Part shown: piece after piece, positions 9,985-17,663 of the stretch | Numbering within the stretch: the first letter of the stretch is position 1 | Layout of the letters: each line of letters starts with the position of its first letter | NCBI GenBank assembly: GCA_036005845.1 | Contig: DASYQD010000042.1 | Coordinates: forward strand, 1-31,999 | DNA from: DASYQD01 sp036005845 | Lineage (GTDB): Bacteria > Acidobacteriota > Thermoanaerobaculia > Multivoradales > JAIOJS01 | DNA: 31,999 bases | Reading direction: 5' to 3' | Notes under the pieces: generated by a model | What the model was told of the DNA's origin: nothing | The model's input: only the letters and a program-made list of their open reading frames with translations | Databases searched by the model: none | Position numbers and translations under genes: made by a program

Positions 9985-11093
9985 GTGTGAGCCTGGAGAG
10001 CCCGTCGCGCACCGCCCTCGCCCCCTCGGCGTTCGTCGCCGGCTCGTTCCTGCACGTCGGCCGCGACCGCGTCTACAACCCGTTGAGCGACCGCATGTTG
10101 CGCGAGGGCGACGCGGGCTACGCCGAGCTGCGCGAGGTGCTCGCCGGCGCCGCCGCGGAGGCGCTGCCGGCGGTGACGCTGGCGGGCCTCTTGGCCGACG
10201 GCTGGCTGCAGGAGGCCGCCGAGGACGCCTCGCGCCGCTTCCGCCTCAAGTACGTCTCGCTCGAGGCGCACACCGTCTGCAACCAGGCCTGTTACTTCTG
10301 CCCGGTGTCGGTGGCGCCGCGCGAAGCGCACTTCATGCCGATGGAGCTGTACCGCGGCATCCTCGGCCAGCTCGGCGCCTGGCGCGACACCATCGAAGCG
10401 GTGTTCATGATCAATTACAACGAGCCCACCGCCGACAAGCGCTTCGTCGAGCAGGTGGCCGCGATCCGCGCCGCCGGCCTGCCGCCGGCGGTGCTCACCA
10501 ACGCCACCGGCTTGACGCCGCGCCGCGTCGACGAGCTGCTCGCGCTCGGCGGCCTGCGCTTCCTGTCGATCAACCTGTCGACGGTGGACCGCGCGCGCTA
10601 CAGCGAGACGCGCGGCGGCGACCACCTCGAGCTGGTGCTCAAGAACCTCGACTACGTGGCCGACAAGCCGCTCGCCGAGAAGATGGACGTCATCGTGCTC
10701 GGCACCGGCGACGAGGCGCACCAGCGCGACTTCGCGGCCATCCACGCCCGCTTCGCCGGCACCCGCTTCGACGTCAGCAAACACCGGGTGATGGATCGCG
10801 CCGGCCTGATGCAGATCGGCGCCCGCCCGCCGCGGCCGCACGCGCGGCTGTGCGGCTGCGAGAACGTCGGCTCGCGCCCGCTGCAGCACCTGCACATCAC
10901 GCCGCACGGCAAGTGCCTGCTCTGCTGCGAGGACTACGACGAGCAGCACGTGGTGGGCGACCTCAACGTCAGCACCGTCGCCGAGGTGCTCGCCGGGCCC
11001 GAGATCGCGCGCCTGCGCCGCTGGGTCTACGGCCTCGAAGAGGCGCCGGCCGACTTCATGTGCCGCAAGTGCATCTTCGCGCGGACGCGCTGA
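9981..11093 (+). CDS. Radical SAM/SPASM-type enzyme
   Basis: 370 residues, starting at the ATGA overlap with the exporter ATPase. The radical SAM cluster motif is Cys100-x3-Cys104-x2-Cys107 (CNQACYFC), followed by a TIM-barrel-like region with MINYNEPTADKRFVEQV, LTNATGL and LSINLST. The C-terminal third holds a SPASM-like set of extra cysteines: C291, C293, C312, C315, C316, C361 and C364, likely binding auxiliary Fe-S clusters. Residues 1-85 precede the barrel and look like a small helical or PqqD-like module (GYAELREVL, LLADGWLQE), which is a weak impression. SPASM enzymes often modify peptides, but others act on sugars or alcohols. Here the exporter and glycosyltransferase neighbours suggest modification of a sugar or carrier, which is inference. 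Confidence 0.9.
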
Positions 11094-12796
11094 GCGCGCG
11101 CGGCGGCGAAGAAGCTCCCGCGCAGTCTCGCAGCGGCGCGGCGGCGGCATGGCAGCGGCGACTCATTGAAGCCGCGGCCGCCGCATGGCCGCCGCTGTCG
11201 CTCCTGGCGCTGACCTGGGCGCTCTACGGCGGCGCAACGCGCCTCTGGTGGCTCGACGACGACTTCTTCAACCTGCGCTTCGTGCGCGCCTTCTCGCCGC
11301 GCGACTACTGCCTCGACCCGGCGGTGTGGCAGAGCCTGCCGTTTCGCATGCTGACGCCGCTGCTCTTCGTCTCCTACGACGCCGACCTCACTGCCTTCGG
11401 AGCGGCGCCGCGCGCGTTCTACTTCCACCAGCTGGCGGCGCTGGTGCTCGCGGCGGTGGCGCTCTACGCGTTGCTGCGCGCGTGGATCGAGCCGCGGTGG
11501 GCGCTCTTCGCCGCGGCGACGTTCGTCGCCGGCGCGCCGCTCGCCAACCTCGCCACCTCGATCATGGCGCGGCACTACCTCGAGTGCCTGGCGCTCATCT
11601 TCCTCGCCGGCGTCGCCTGGATGCGCTCGCTGCGGGCGCCGAACGCCGGCGCGAGCGGGTGGTGGAGCATGGTCTCCGCCGTGCTCTGGTTCGCCGCTTC
11701 CCTGGCGAAGGAGATCGCCGTTCCGTTGCTGCTCCTGCTGCCGCTCGTGCCGGCGGGCACGTTCGCGATACGGCTGCGTCGCCTCGCTCCGCACGGCGTG
11801 GCGCTCGCCGTTTACGTCGTCTACCGCCGCTTCCTCATGGGCGCGCTAGTGGGCGGCTACGGGTGGGTGGTCGAGCGCGAGGACTGGCCGCGCACCCTCG
11901 CGATGCTGCCGTTGCGCATCGGGCGCGAGCTGCTCGGCGCGCCTTCGGCCGCGGCGTGGATCGCGCTCGTCGTACTGCTCGCCGGCATCGCGTTGGGCGT
12001 GCGCACGCGGCGCGCGGCGCTCCTGCTCGGCCTCGCCGTCCTGCTCGCCCTGCTGCCGCTCGTGCCGGTCGCGGCCGAGGTCAAGGCGCGCTATGCGGCG
12101 CTGCCCTGGACGGTGATCGTAGTCGCCTTCGCCTGCTCGGCGCGCCGGCTTCGGCGCGGCGCCTGGCTCGCCGCGGCGGTGGCGGTGACGCTCCTCGTCG
12201 CCAACCGCGTCACCTGGCAGCGCGAGATGGCTCGCGCCACACGCGCCTCTGTCGAGAACCAGGCGCTGCTGCGGCTCGCGCCCGGCGAGGTGCTGCGGCA
12301 ACCCGCCATGCTTCCTGCCTCCCTCGACGAGGCGCAGCGCTACGGTCGTGAGCGTCTCGGCCTCCCCGCCGCCGCCGGCTGGTTCTTCGATGACCTCTAC
12401 CTCTGCCTACACGGCACGGAAGTCCGCCGGCTGTGGGAGTACGACCCGCGCCGCCAGCGCCTCGTCGACGAGACGGCGCGGTTGGTGAGCCTGCGCGCCG
12501 AGCGCTGCGGCACACGGCAAGCAGCGGAGCCACTCGAGGCGAGCTTCCGCGCCGAACACGGCGTGTTGCACTGGCGCCTCGGTCCGTACGAGGACGGCCG
12601 CTGGACGTTCGTGCTGCGCGACGGCCAGAGCGCCTTCCCGGTGCCGCGCCGCGGCGGCTTCCACCTCCACGGCCCTACCGAGCTGCCGCTGTACTTGCGC
12701 TACGACGCGCCCAGCGGCTGGACCACCTACTCGCCGCTGCTGCGCGTCGACCTCACGCGCGCCGCGACGCAGCGCTGGTCGCGCCCGCGCCGCTGA
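11069..12796 (+). CDS. GT-C type membrane glycosyltransferase (uncertain start)
   Basis: About 575 residues from a GTG at 11069, which overlaps the end of the radical SAM gene by 25 bases; no ATG is available in frame, and GTG at 11060 is an alternative. Around ten hydrophobic segments lie between about residues 35 and 400. After the first segment comes WWLDDDFFNLRF with Asp63-65, the place where GT-C enzymes (PMT/ArnT-like) carry their catalytic acidic pair on an outer loop. A soluble part of about 170 residues follows (LYLRYDAPSGWTTYSPLLRVDL near the end). The protein at 17597-19444 has the same plan. GT-C enzymes use polyprenyl-phosphate sugars on the outer face of the membrane; the acceptor is unknown. 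The stop is 11 bases from a convergent gene. Confidence 0.75.
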   Translation: MHLRADALSARGGEEAPAQSRSGAAAAWQRRLIEAAAAAWPPLSLLALTWALYGGATRLWWLDDDFFNLRFVRAFSPRDYCLDPAVWQSLPFRMLTPLLFVSYDADLTAFGAAPRAFYFHQLAALVLAAVALYALLRAWIEPRWALFAAATFVAGAPLANLATSIMARHYLECLALIFLAGVAWMRSLRAPNAGASGWWSMVSAVLWFAASLAKEIAVPLLLLLPLVPAGTFAIRLRRLAPHGVALAVYVVYRRFLMGALVGGYGWVVEREDWPRTLAMLPLRIGRELLGAPSAAAWIALVVLLAGIALGVRTRRAALLLGLAVLLALLPLVPVAAEVKARYAALPWTVIVVAFACSARRLRRGAWLAAAVAVTLLVANRVTWQREMARATRASVENQALLRLAPGEVLRQPAMLPASLDEAQRYGRERLGLPAAAGWFFDDLYLCLHGTEVRRLWEYDPRRQRLVDETARLVSLRAERCGTRQAAEPLEASFRAEHGVLHWRLGPYEDGRWTFVLRDGQSAFPVPRRGGFHLHGPTELPLYLRYDAPSGWTTYSPLLRVDLTRAATQRWSRPRR

Positions 12797-12807
12797 TCTC
12801 GCCGCGG

Positions 12808-14571
12808 CTACCAGTCGCCTTCGTGAGTCTTGCGGAACAGCGTGTCGTGCGGCGCCGAGCGCTCCTCGTCGGGCCGCCCGTTGGTGTAGTAGTAGAACGA
12901 CACCGACTTGCGCGTCATCCCCTCGGGGCAGGCGAGCGGCCGTGGGTGGCCGTGGTACGAGAAGTCCGTGGTGCTGAACACGACGGTGCGGTTGAAGAGG
13001 GGCAGTATGCAGCGCTCGGCGGCCTTCATCTCGCGGTCCCACAGCTCGAGGTGGCCGCCGTACTCCTCGCGCCAGTCCTTGTTGAGATAGACGAGCAGGT
13101 TGAGCCGGCGGTCGAGCCTGAGCAGTGGGTGCCAGTTGAAGTCGGCGTGCACCTTGAGGAAGCCGCCGGGCAGGATCTGGTGCGGGCCGGCGCCGCCGAA
13201 GTAGGGATCGGGGATCAAACCCTCGATGCCGGTGAGCGCCTCGAGGAACTGCAGCACCGGCGGCGCGCTCATCTGCCAGAGGAACTCGCGCATCGCCGGC
13301 CGCAGCGGGGCAGTGTGCACCCAGCCGAGCTTCTTCTCGGTGGCGCTCTCGAAGCGCTGCCAGGGGATGTCGTCGGGGCGCGGGAAAGCGGCGAGCAGCT
13401 CCTCGAGCAGCTCGTCGGCGAAGAGGCCGTCGAGGGCGATGTGCGGGAACGGGCTCGCTCCCTGGTACTGCGGGCGCAGCTCGGCGGGGTTCGCTTTGAG
13501 TTCCACTCGTCGCTCCTCGCGCGGTCTTTCGCCGCGCACTCTATACGGACGATTCGGGGCTCCGTCGACGGGATGCGCGGCGCGCTCGGCGGCCCACGTC
13601 ACCGCCTCCTCGAGCACCGGCGCCACCACGGCGGCGGCGTAGTCGCGGGCGCGCACGAGGCCGCGGTCGCGCTGGCCGCGCCAGTGCGCCGCATCGTCGA
13701 GCAGCTCGCGGCAGGCGCCGGCGAACACCGCGGCGTCGCGCGCGTCGACCAGCCGTGCCGCGCCGTCGGCGATGATCTCCACCGACGGGATGCGCGAGGC
13801 GACGGCCGGGACGCCCGACGCCATCGCCTCGAGCAGCGGCAGCCCGAAGCCCTCCGCTTCGCGCGAGGGCAGGATGAGCAGATCGCACTCGCGCAGCGCA
13901 TCGGCGAGCTCCTGCGGCTCGACGGCGTGCAGGTAACGGTCGGGCGGCAGCAGCGCGCGCTCGGCGTCGGAGAGCGGGAAGATGGAGAAGCGCAGCAGGC
14001 GGCAGGGGATGCCGCCGTCGCGCAGCAGGCGGATGGCCTCGAGCGCCGTGGGCACGTCCTTGACCTCCGACTCGAAGATCCCCGGCACGGCGATCCACGG
14101 CGCGCGGTGCGGCCGCTCGCGCGCCGCCGGCCGGAAGAGTGGATCGAGCGGCGGCGGCACGGCGCGGCACTCGCGGCCGAAGCGCTCGGCCAGCATCGGC
14201 GCCAGATGCGGTGAGACGACCAGCGTCGGCACCGGCCGCGCGTAGGCCGCCTCGATACGCGGCAGGTCGCGCGCGTTGTGCGGCAGCGCGCCCTCGTAGC
14301 CCTGGCAGAAGTGCGCCAGCGGCCCGAGCGCGAGCTGCGGCGCGCGCTCGAGCGTCGTCCAGAAGGTGGCGATGACGAGGTCCTGCGGCGGCAGGGCCGG
14401 CGCCTCGCGCGTGAGGTCGATCCAGCGCTCGATGTGCGCCCAGCGCGGCCACGGGCCCTCGCCGAGCACCGTCACCTCGTGCCCGCGCTCGACCAGCAGC
14501 TGCGCGTGCTGAAAGATGACCTTGTTGCCGCCGTTGAGCTCGGGGAAGGGGAGGAGATAGGAGATGCGCAT
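12808..14571 (-). CDS. GT4-like glycosyltransferase joined to a 2OG-Fe(II) oxygenase
   Basis: 587 residues in one frame. Residues 1 to about 340 are a GT-B/GT4 glycosyltransferase: MRISYLLPFPELNGGNKVIFQ at the start, FCQGYEG, and the donor-site block LILPSREAEGFGLPLLEAMASGVP. Residues about 365-587 are a 2-oxoglutarate/iron oxygenase: His475-x-Asp477 (KVHADFNWH), His540 or His542 (SYHGHPRPL) and Arg554-x-Ser, the usual iron and 2OG ligands. The linker is Arg/Glu-rich. Within it an in-frame GTG (codon 356, 13506-13504) sits 6 bases after GAGGAG, so the oxygenase may also, or only, be made separately. The gene starts 10 bases after the methyltransferase stop, as in an operon. Hydroxylation of a sugar or carrier is inference. 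Confidence 0.85.
   Translation of the reverse strand: MRISYLLPFPELNGGNKVIFQHAQLLVERGHEVTVLGEGPWPRWAHIERWIDLTREAPALPPQDLVIATFWTTLERAPQLALGPLAHFCQGYEGALPHNARDLPRIEAAYARPVPTLVVSPHLAPMLAERFGRECRAVPPPLDPLFRPAARERPHRAPWIAVPGIFESEVKDVPTALEAIRLLRDGGIPCRLLRFSIFPLSDAERALLPPDRYLHAVEPQELADALRECDLLILPSREAEGFGLPLLEAMASGVPAVASRIPSVEIIADGAARLVDARDAAVFAGACRELLDDAAHWRGQRDRGLVRARDYAAAVVAPVLEEAVTWAAERAAHPVDGAPNRPYRVRGERPREERRVELKANPAELRPQYQGASPFPHIALDGLFADELLEELLAAFPRPDDIPWQRFESATEKKLGWVHTAPLRPAMREFLWQMSAPPVLQFLEALTGIEGLIPDPYFGGAGPHQILPGGFLKVHADFNWHPLLRLDRRLNLLVYLNKDWREEYGGHLELWDREMKAAERCILPLFNRTVVFSTTDFSYHGHPRPLACPEGMTRKSVSFYYYTNGRPDEERSAPHDTLFRKTHEGDW
13504..13518 (-). promoter_or_regulatory. Internal ribosome site and GTG start inside the fused gene
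   Basis: On the minus strand GAGGAG (13518-13513) is followed after 6 bases by an in-frame GTG (13506-13504) that begins VELKANPAELRPQ, exactly where the oxygenase domain begins. It is one of the better ribosome sites in this locus and could produce a free oxygenase of 232 residues besides the full fusion. Confidence 0.45.
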
Positions 14572-14581
14572 CTGACCGGTC

Positions 14582-15691
14582 TCAGGCCTCGATCAGCACG
14601 TAGAAGCCCTTGGTCGACAGGCTCTCGGCGTCCACTTCGAGACCGCCCTGCGCGGCGAGAGCCGCGAGTTGCGCCGGCAGCTCGGTGCGCTGCGCCACCA
14701 GCTCGACCTTGCCGAAGCCCAGCCGCCGCATCCAGTCCTCGAGCGTGCGGCGGGTGAAGAAGCGGTAGTGGGTGTAGCAGAGGAGGCCGATCGGCAGGTA
14801 GTCCCAGCGGCCGGCGAGGAGGTCGGCGACCACCGAGTGGTGGCCGACGTTGGGCACGGACAGCACGATGCGGCCGCCCGGCCGCAGGTGGTCGGCGAGC
14901 CGGCGCAGGACCGCCTCGCCTTCGGGCAGGTGCTCGAAGAGCTCGCAGGCGACTATCGCGTCGAAATCGCCGTCGAGCGCCACCTCGGCGACGTCGCCGC
15001 AGACGACGCGATGGAGGTGGCGCGCGGCGGCGGCCGCGGCGGCGGGGTTGAGCTCGACGCCGGTGACGCGGCAGCCGAGCCGATCTTGCAGCAGACGTCC
15101 GGTGGCGCCGTTGCCGCAACCGACCTCGAGCACGTCGTGGGCGTGCGGCGGCACGAAGGGCAGGACGTCTTCGCGCGCTTCGCCGTAGTAGTCGACGAAC
15201 TGATGGTAGATGCCGGCGCGAGCGACGTCGTCCGCGGGCAACGGCAACGCCGGCGAGCAGCGCTCGACGGCGTCCGCGGAGAGCAGCGAGATCGGCAGCA
15301 ACCGCGCCGGCTCCGTCGTCTCGAACGGCTCGGCGAGCCATCGCGACTCCAGGCGCTCGAAGCCGCGCAGCGAGTAAAGCGGCTCGTCGTCGGGCCTCGT
15401 GACGCACTCCAGCGCCATCGGCACGACGACGGACGTGCCGCCGGCGCGGCGTTCCGCCATCGCCGCGAGCGAGCGCGCCGCCACCAGCACGTTGCCGGTG
15501 CCGAGCAGCAACAGGTCGCCGCCGTCCGCGGGGGCCGCGAGCGGCGCCTCGGGCGCTTGCCGGCGCAGGGTCACCTCCGCCCACACCTGGCGCGCCTGCG
15601 CCACGACCCAGCTCAGGAGGTACTGGGCCTCCGGCGAGGCGGCGTCGGCGGCGGTCTCGAGCTTGACGAGGTCGATCGTGGGCCGCGGCAT
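14582..15691 (-). CDS. SAM-dependent class I methyltransferase
   Basis: 369 residues from the ATG at 15691. An in-frame ATG at 15757 is possible, but it lies inside the likely -10 box and would add a Gly/Pro-rich tail. Motif I is LEVGCGNG (188-195), followed by VTGVELNP (acidic end of strand 2), FDAIVACELFEHLPEGEAVLRRLADHL and GGRIVLSVPNVGH: the standard Rossmann fold order of class I methyltransferases. The final part, HYRFFTRRTLEDWMRRLGF, is common in methyltransferases of polysaccharide loci. About 160 N-terminal residues precede motif I and are not recognised. The stop is 10 bases before the glycosyltransferase/oxygenase gene. The likely substrate is a sugar or lipid-linked sugar, by context only. 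Confidence 0.88.
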   Translation of the reverse strand: MPRPTIDLVKLETAADAASPEAQYLLSWVVAQARQVWAEVTLRRQAPEAPLAAPADGGDLLLLGTGNVLVAARSLAAMAERRAGGTSVVVPMALECVTRPDDEPLYSLRGFERLESRWLAEPFETTEPARLLPISLLSADAVERCSPALPLPADDVARAGIYHQFVDYYGEAREDVLPFVPPHAHDVLEVGCGNGATGRLLQDRLGCRVTGVELNPAAAAAAARHLHRVVCGDVAEVALDGDFDAIVACELFEHLPEGEAVLRRLADHLRPGGRIVLSVPNVGHHSVVADLLAGRWDYLPIGLLCYTHYRFFTRRTLEDWMRRLGFGKVELVAQRTELPAQLAALAAQGGLEVDAESLSTKGFYVLIEA

Positions 15692-15752
15692 GGGTTCGAT
15701 TGGGCGCCCGCCGGATCCGCCGGATTGCGGGGCGCCAGGGAGAGGGCCGGAG

Positions 15753-15782
15753 ATCATACGGTACGCTTCCGTTCGCTGTTGA
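15753..15782 (-). promoter_or_regulatory. Likely promoter of the methyltransferase operon
   Basis: Read on the minus strand: TCAACA (15782-15777, four of six), an 18-base spacer, then TATGAT (15758-15753, five of six). The predicted start near 15746 gives a leader of about 55 nt to the ATG at 15691. The site lies between divergent genes; no matching plus-strand promoter was seen. Confidence 0.5.
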
Positions 15783-15795
15783 TGACGCGCCCGTG

Positions 15796-16839
15796 ATGTC
15801 CCGGATGGCTGACGCGCCCGACGTCTCGCTGGTGCTCGTCGCGCATCGCTCGTCGGAGGTGCTGCCGGCGGCGGTGCGGAGCTTCCGGCGCGAGGCGGCG
15901 GCGCTGGGCCTCGCCGCCGAAGTGGTGGTCGTCGAGCACTCGGAAGATGCTGTCGAGACCGAGCGCGCGGCGGCAGCCGTGCCCGACCTGCTGCTGCCGC
16001 GGCCGAACCGCGGCTATGCGGCGGGCGTCAACGCCGGCCTCGCCGCGGCGCGCGGCGCGCGGCTGCTGGTGGGCAACCCCGACGTCGAGCTGCTCAGCGG
16101 CAGCCTCCGGCCACTGCTCGCTTCGCTCGACGGCGACTGCGACGTGGCGGGCCCGCAGCTGCGGCTGGCGACGGTGCTCTTCCCGCCGGCTGAGCCGCAG
16201 ACACCCCTCCGAGAGCTGCGCCGCCGCTTGGCCGGCCGCAGCCGCCGCGCGTGGGAGCGCCACCTGCGCCGCGAGCTGCACGCCTGGGACCGCGTGTGGA
16301 GCGCGGCGGCGCCGGTCGAGGTGCCGGCGCTCTCCGGCGCCCTGCTCGCCTTCCGTCGCGCGCTGTCGGCGCGCCTCGGCCCTTGGGACGAGGAGTACTT
16401 CCTCTACTTTGAGGAGACCGACTGGCTGCGCCGCGCCCGCAGCCAGGGCGCGAGGCTCGCCGTCGTGCCGCGAGCGCCCGCCGTGCATCGCTGGGGGCAC
16501 TCGGCGGCGCCTGACGTCTGGGAGGAGCGCTTCGCGGCCTCGCAGCGCCGCTTCTACCGACGCAGCTTCGGCTGGCGGGGCGAGCGAGTCCTGCGCGTGC
16601 GACGTCGCTTGCCGGTCGCGGCGGCGTGGACGCCCGCTGTCGCCGAGCGCGCCAACCGTTGGCTGCTGTCGCCGTCTCCCGCCGGTTTCCCGGCTGCGCT
16701 CGTCGAGGCGGGCTCGTCCGTTGACGAAGCGGCGCGTGGCTTCTGCGCCGCCTCCGGCCGCGGCGCGCTGACCCTGGTAGGCGTCGCACCGCGGGAGCTC
16801 CTGGGTCCTTACGCCTGGCAGCCTACAATGCGCGCCTGA
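15796..16839 (+). CDS. Family 2 glycosyltransferase (rhamnosyltransferase-like)
   Basis: About 347 residues from the ATG at 15796; ATG 15805 and GTG 15793 are alternatives, and none has a good ribosome site. The order VSLVLVAHRSSE, PRPNRGYAAGVNAGLAAARG, GNPDVE (Asn94-Asp96, the DxD-equivalent) and EEYFLYFEETDWLRRARSQGARL is that of GT2 proteins of the WbbL/rhamnosyltransferase kind. The usual DNGS after strand 2 is replaced by EHSED, which is a little odd. The enzyme is probably cytoplasmic and membrane-associated, adding a nucleotide-activated sugar to a growing chain. Its stop overlaps the next start by one base (TGATG at 16837-16841). Confidence 0.85.
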   Translation: MSRMADAPDVSLVLVAHRSSEVLPAAVRSFRREAAALGLAAEVVVVEHSEDAVETERAAAAVPDLLLPRPNRGYAAGVNAGLAAARGARLLVGNPDVELLSGSLRPLLASLDGDCDVAGPQLRLATVLFPPAEPQTPLRELRRRLAGRSRRAWERHLRRELHAWDRVWSAAAPVEVPALSGALLAFRRALSARLGPWDEEYFLYFEETDWLRRARSQGARLAVVPRAPAVHRWGHSAAPDVWEERFAASQRRFYRRSFGWRGERVLRVRRRLPVAAAWTPAVAERANRWLLSPSPAGFPAALVEAGSSVDEAARGFCAASGRGALTLVGVAPRELLGPYAWQPTMRA

Positions 16840-17663
16840 TGACCGAGCCCCGCCCGACGGCCGGCGCGCCGCCGGCAGCCCCCGCCAAGGAGATCGACCT
16901 CAGCGTCGTCATCCCCGCCTTCAACGAGGCGTCGCGCCTGGGCGACAGCCTCGAGCAACTGCTCCCCTACCTGGAGCAGCGCCAGAAGCCGTTCGAGGTG
17001 ATGGTCGTCGACGACGGCAGTGCCGACACCACCGCCGACGTGGCGCGGCAGTACGCGCACCGCGGCGTCTGGGTGCTCGAGCTGGCGCGCAACCGCGGCA
17101 AGGGCGCGGCGCTGCGTCACGGCGTGGTGGCGTCGAGCGGTCGCAAAGTGCTGCTCTGCGATGCCGACCTGTCGACGCCGATCGAGGAGCTCGAGCGCCT
17201 CGAGCCGAAGCTCGACGGCGCGCGCCTGGTGCTCGGCAGCCGCGACGTCGAGGACGCCCGCGTCGAGCTTCATCAGCCGTGGCACCGCGAGCTGATGGGA
17301 AAGGTGTTCAACCTGCTCATCCGCGCCCTCGGCTTCGGCAACTTCCGCGACACCCAGTGCGGCTTCAAGCTGATGGACGGCGCCGCGGCGCGCGAGCTGT
17401 TCCCCGAGCTCACCATCGAGCGCTTCGCCTACGACGTCGAGCTGGTGTGGGAGGCACAGCGCCGCGGCTGGGGGATCGCCGAGGTGGGCGTCGCCTGGCG
17501 CGACTCGCCGGTGTCGCGGGTGCGCCCGTGGGCGGACGCGCCGCAGATGCTGCGCGACGTGCTGCGCGTGCGCTTCCGGCGGCACAAGCCGCCGGCTCAG
17601 CGCGTCGAGGCGCCGGCGCCGGCGGCGGACGCGGCCGGGGTCAACGGCCGCAGCCGCGTGTAG
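16839..17663 (+). CDS. Dolichyl/polyprenyl-phosphate glucosyltransferase-like GT2
   Basis: 274 residues. Conserved blocks: VVIPAFNEASRLGDSL, VVDDGSADTT (Asp58-Asp59), ARNRGKGAALRHGV, CDADLSTPIEEL (Asp108-x-Asp110), LVLGSRDV, RDTQCGFKLMDGAAARELF and RFAYDVELVW. This pattern is the ALG5/dolichyl-phosphate-glucose-synthase type, which moves a sugar from a nucleotide donor to a polyprenyl phosphate. No C-terminal membrane helices are present, in agreement with the small soluble form. The lipid-linked sugar it makes would suit the two GT-C proteins in this locus (11069-12796 and 17597-19444). Its last 67 bases overlap the 3' end of the convergent GT-C gene. Confidence 0.92.
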   Translation: MTEPRPTAGAPPAAPAKEIDLSVVIPAFNEASRLGDSLEQLLPYLEQRQKPFEVMVVDDGSADTTADVARQYAHRGVWVLELARNRGKGAALRHGVVASSGRKVLLCDADLSTPIEELERLEPKLDGARLVLGSRDVEDARVELHQPWHRELMGKVFNLLIRALGFGNFRDTQCGFKLMDGAAARELFPELTIERFAYDVELVWEAQRRGWGIAEVGVAWRDSPVSRVRPWADAPQMLRDVLRVRFRRHKPPAQRVEAPAPAADAAGVNGRSRV

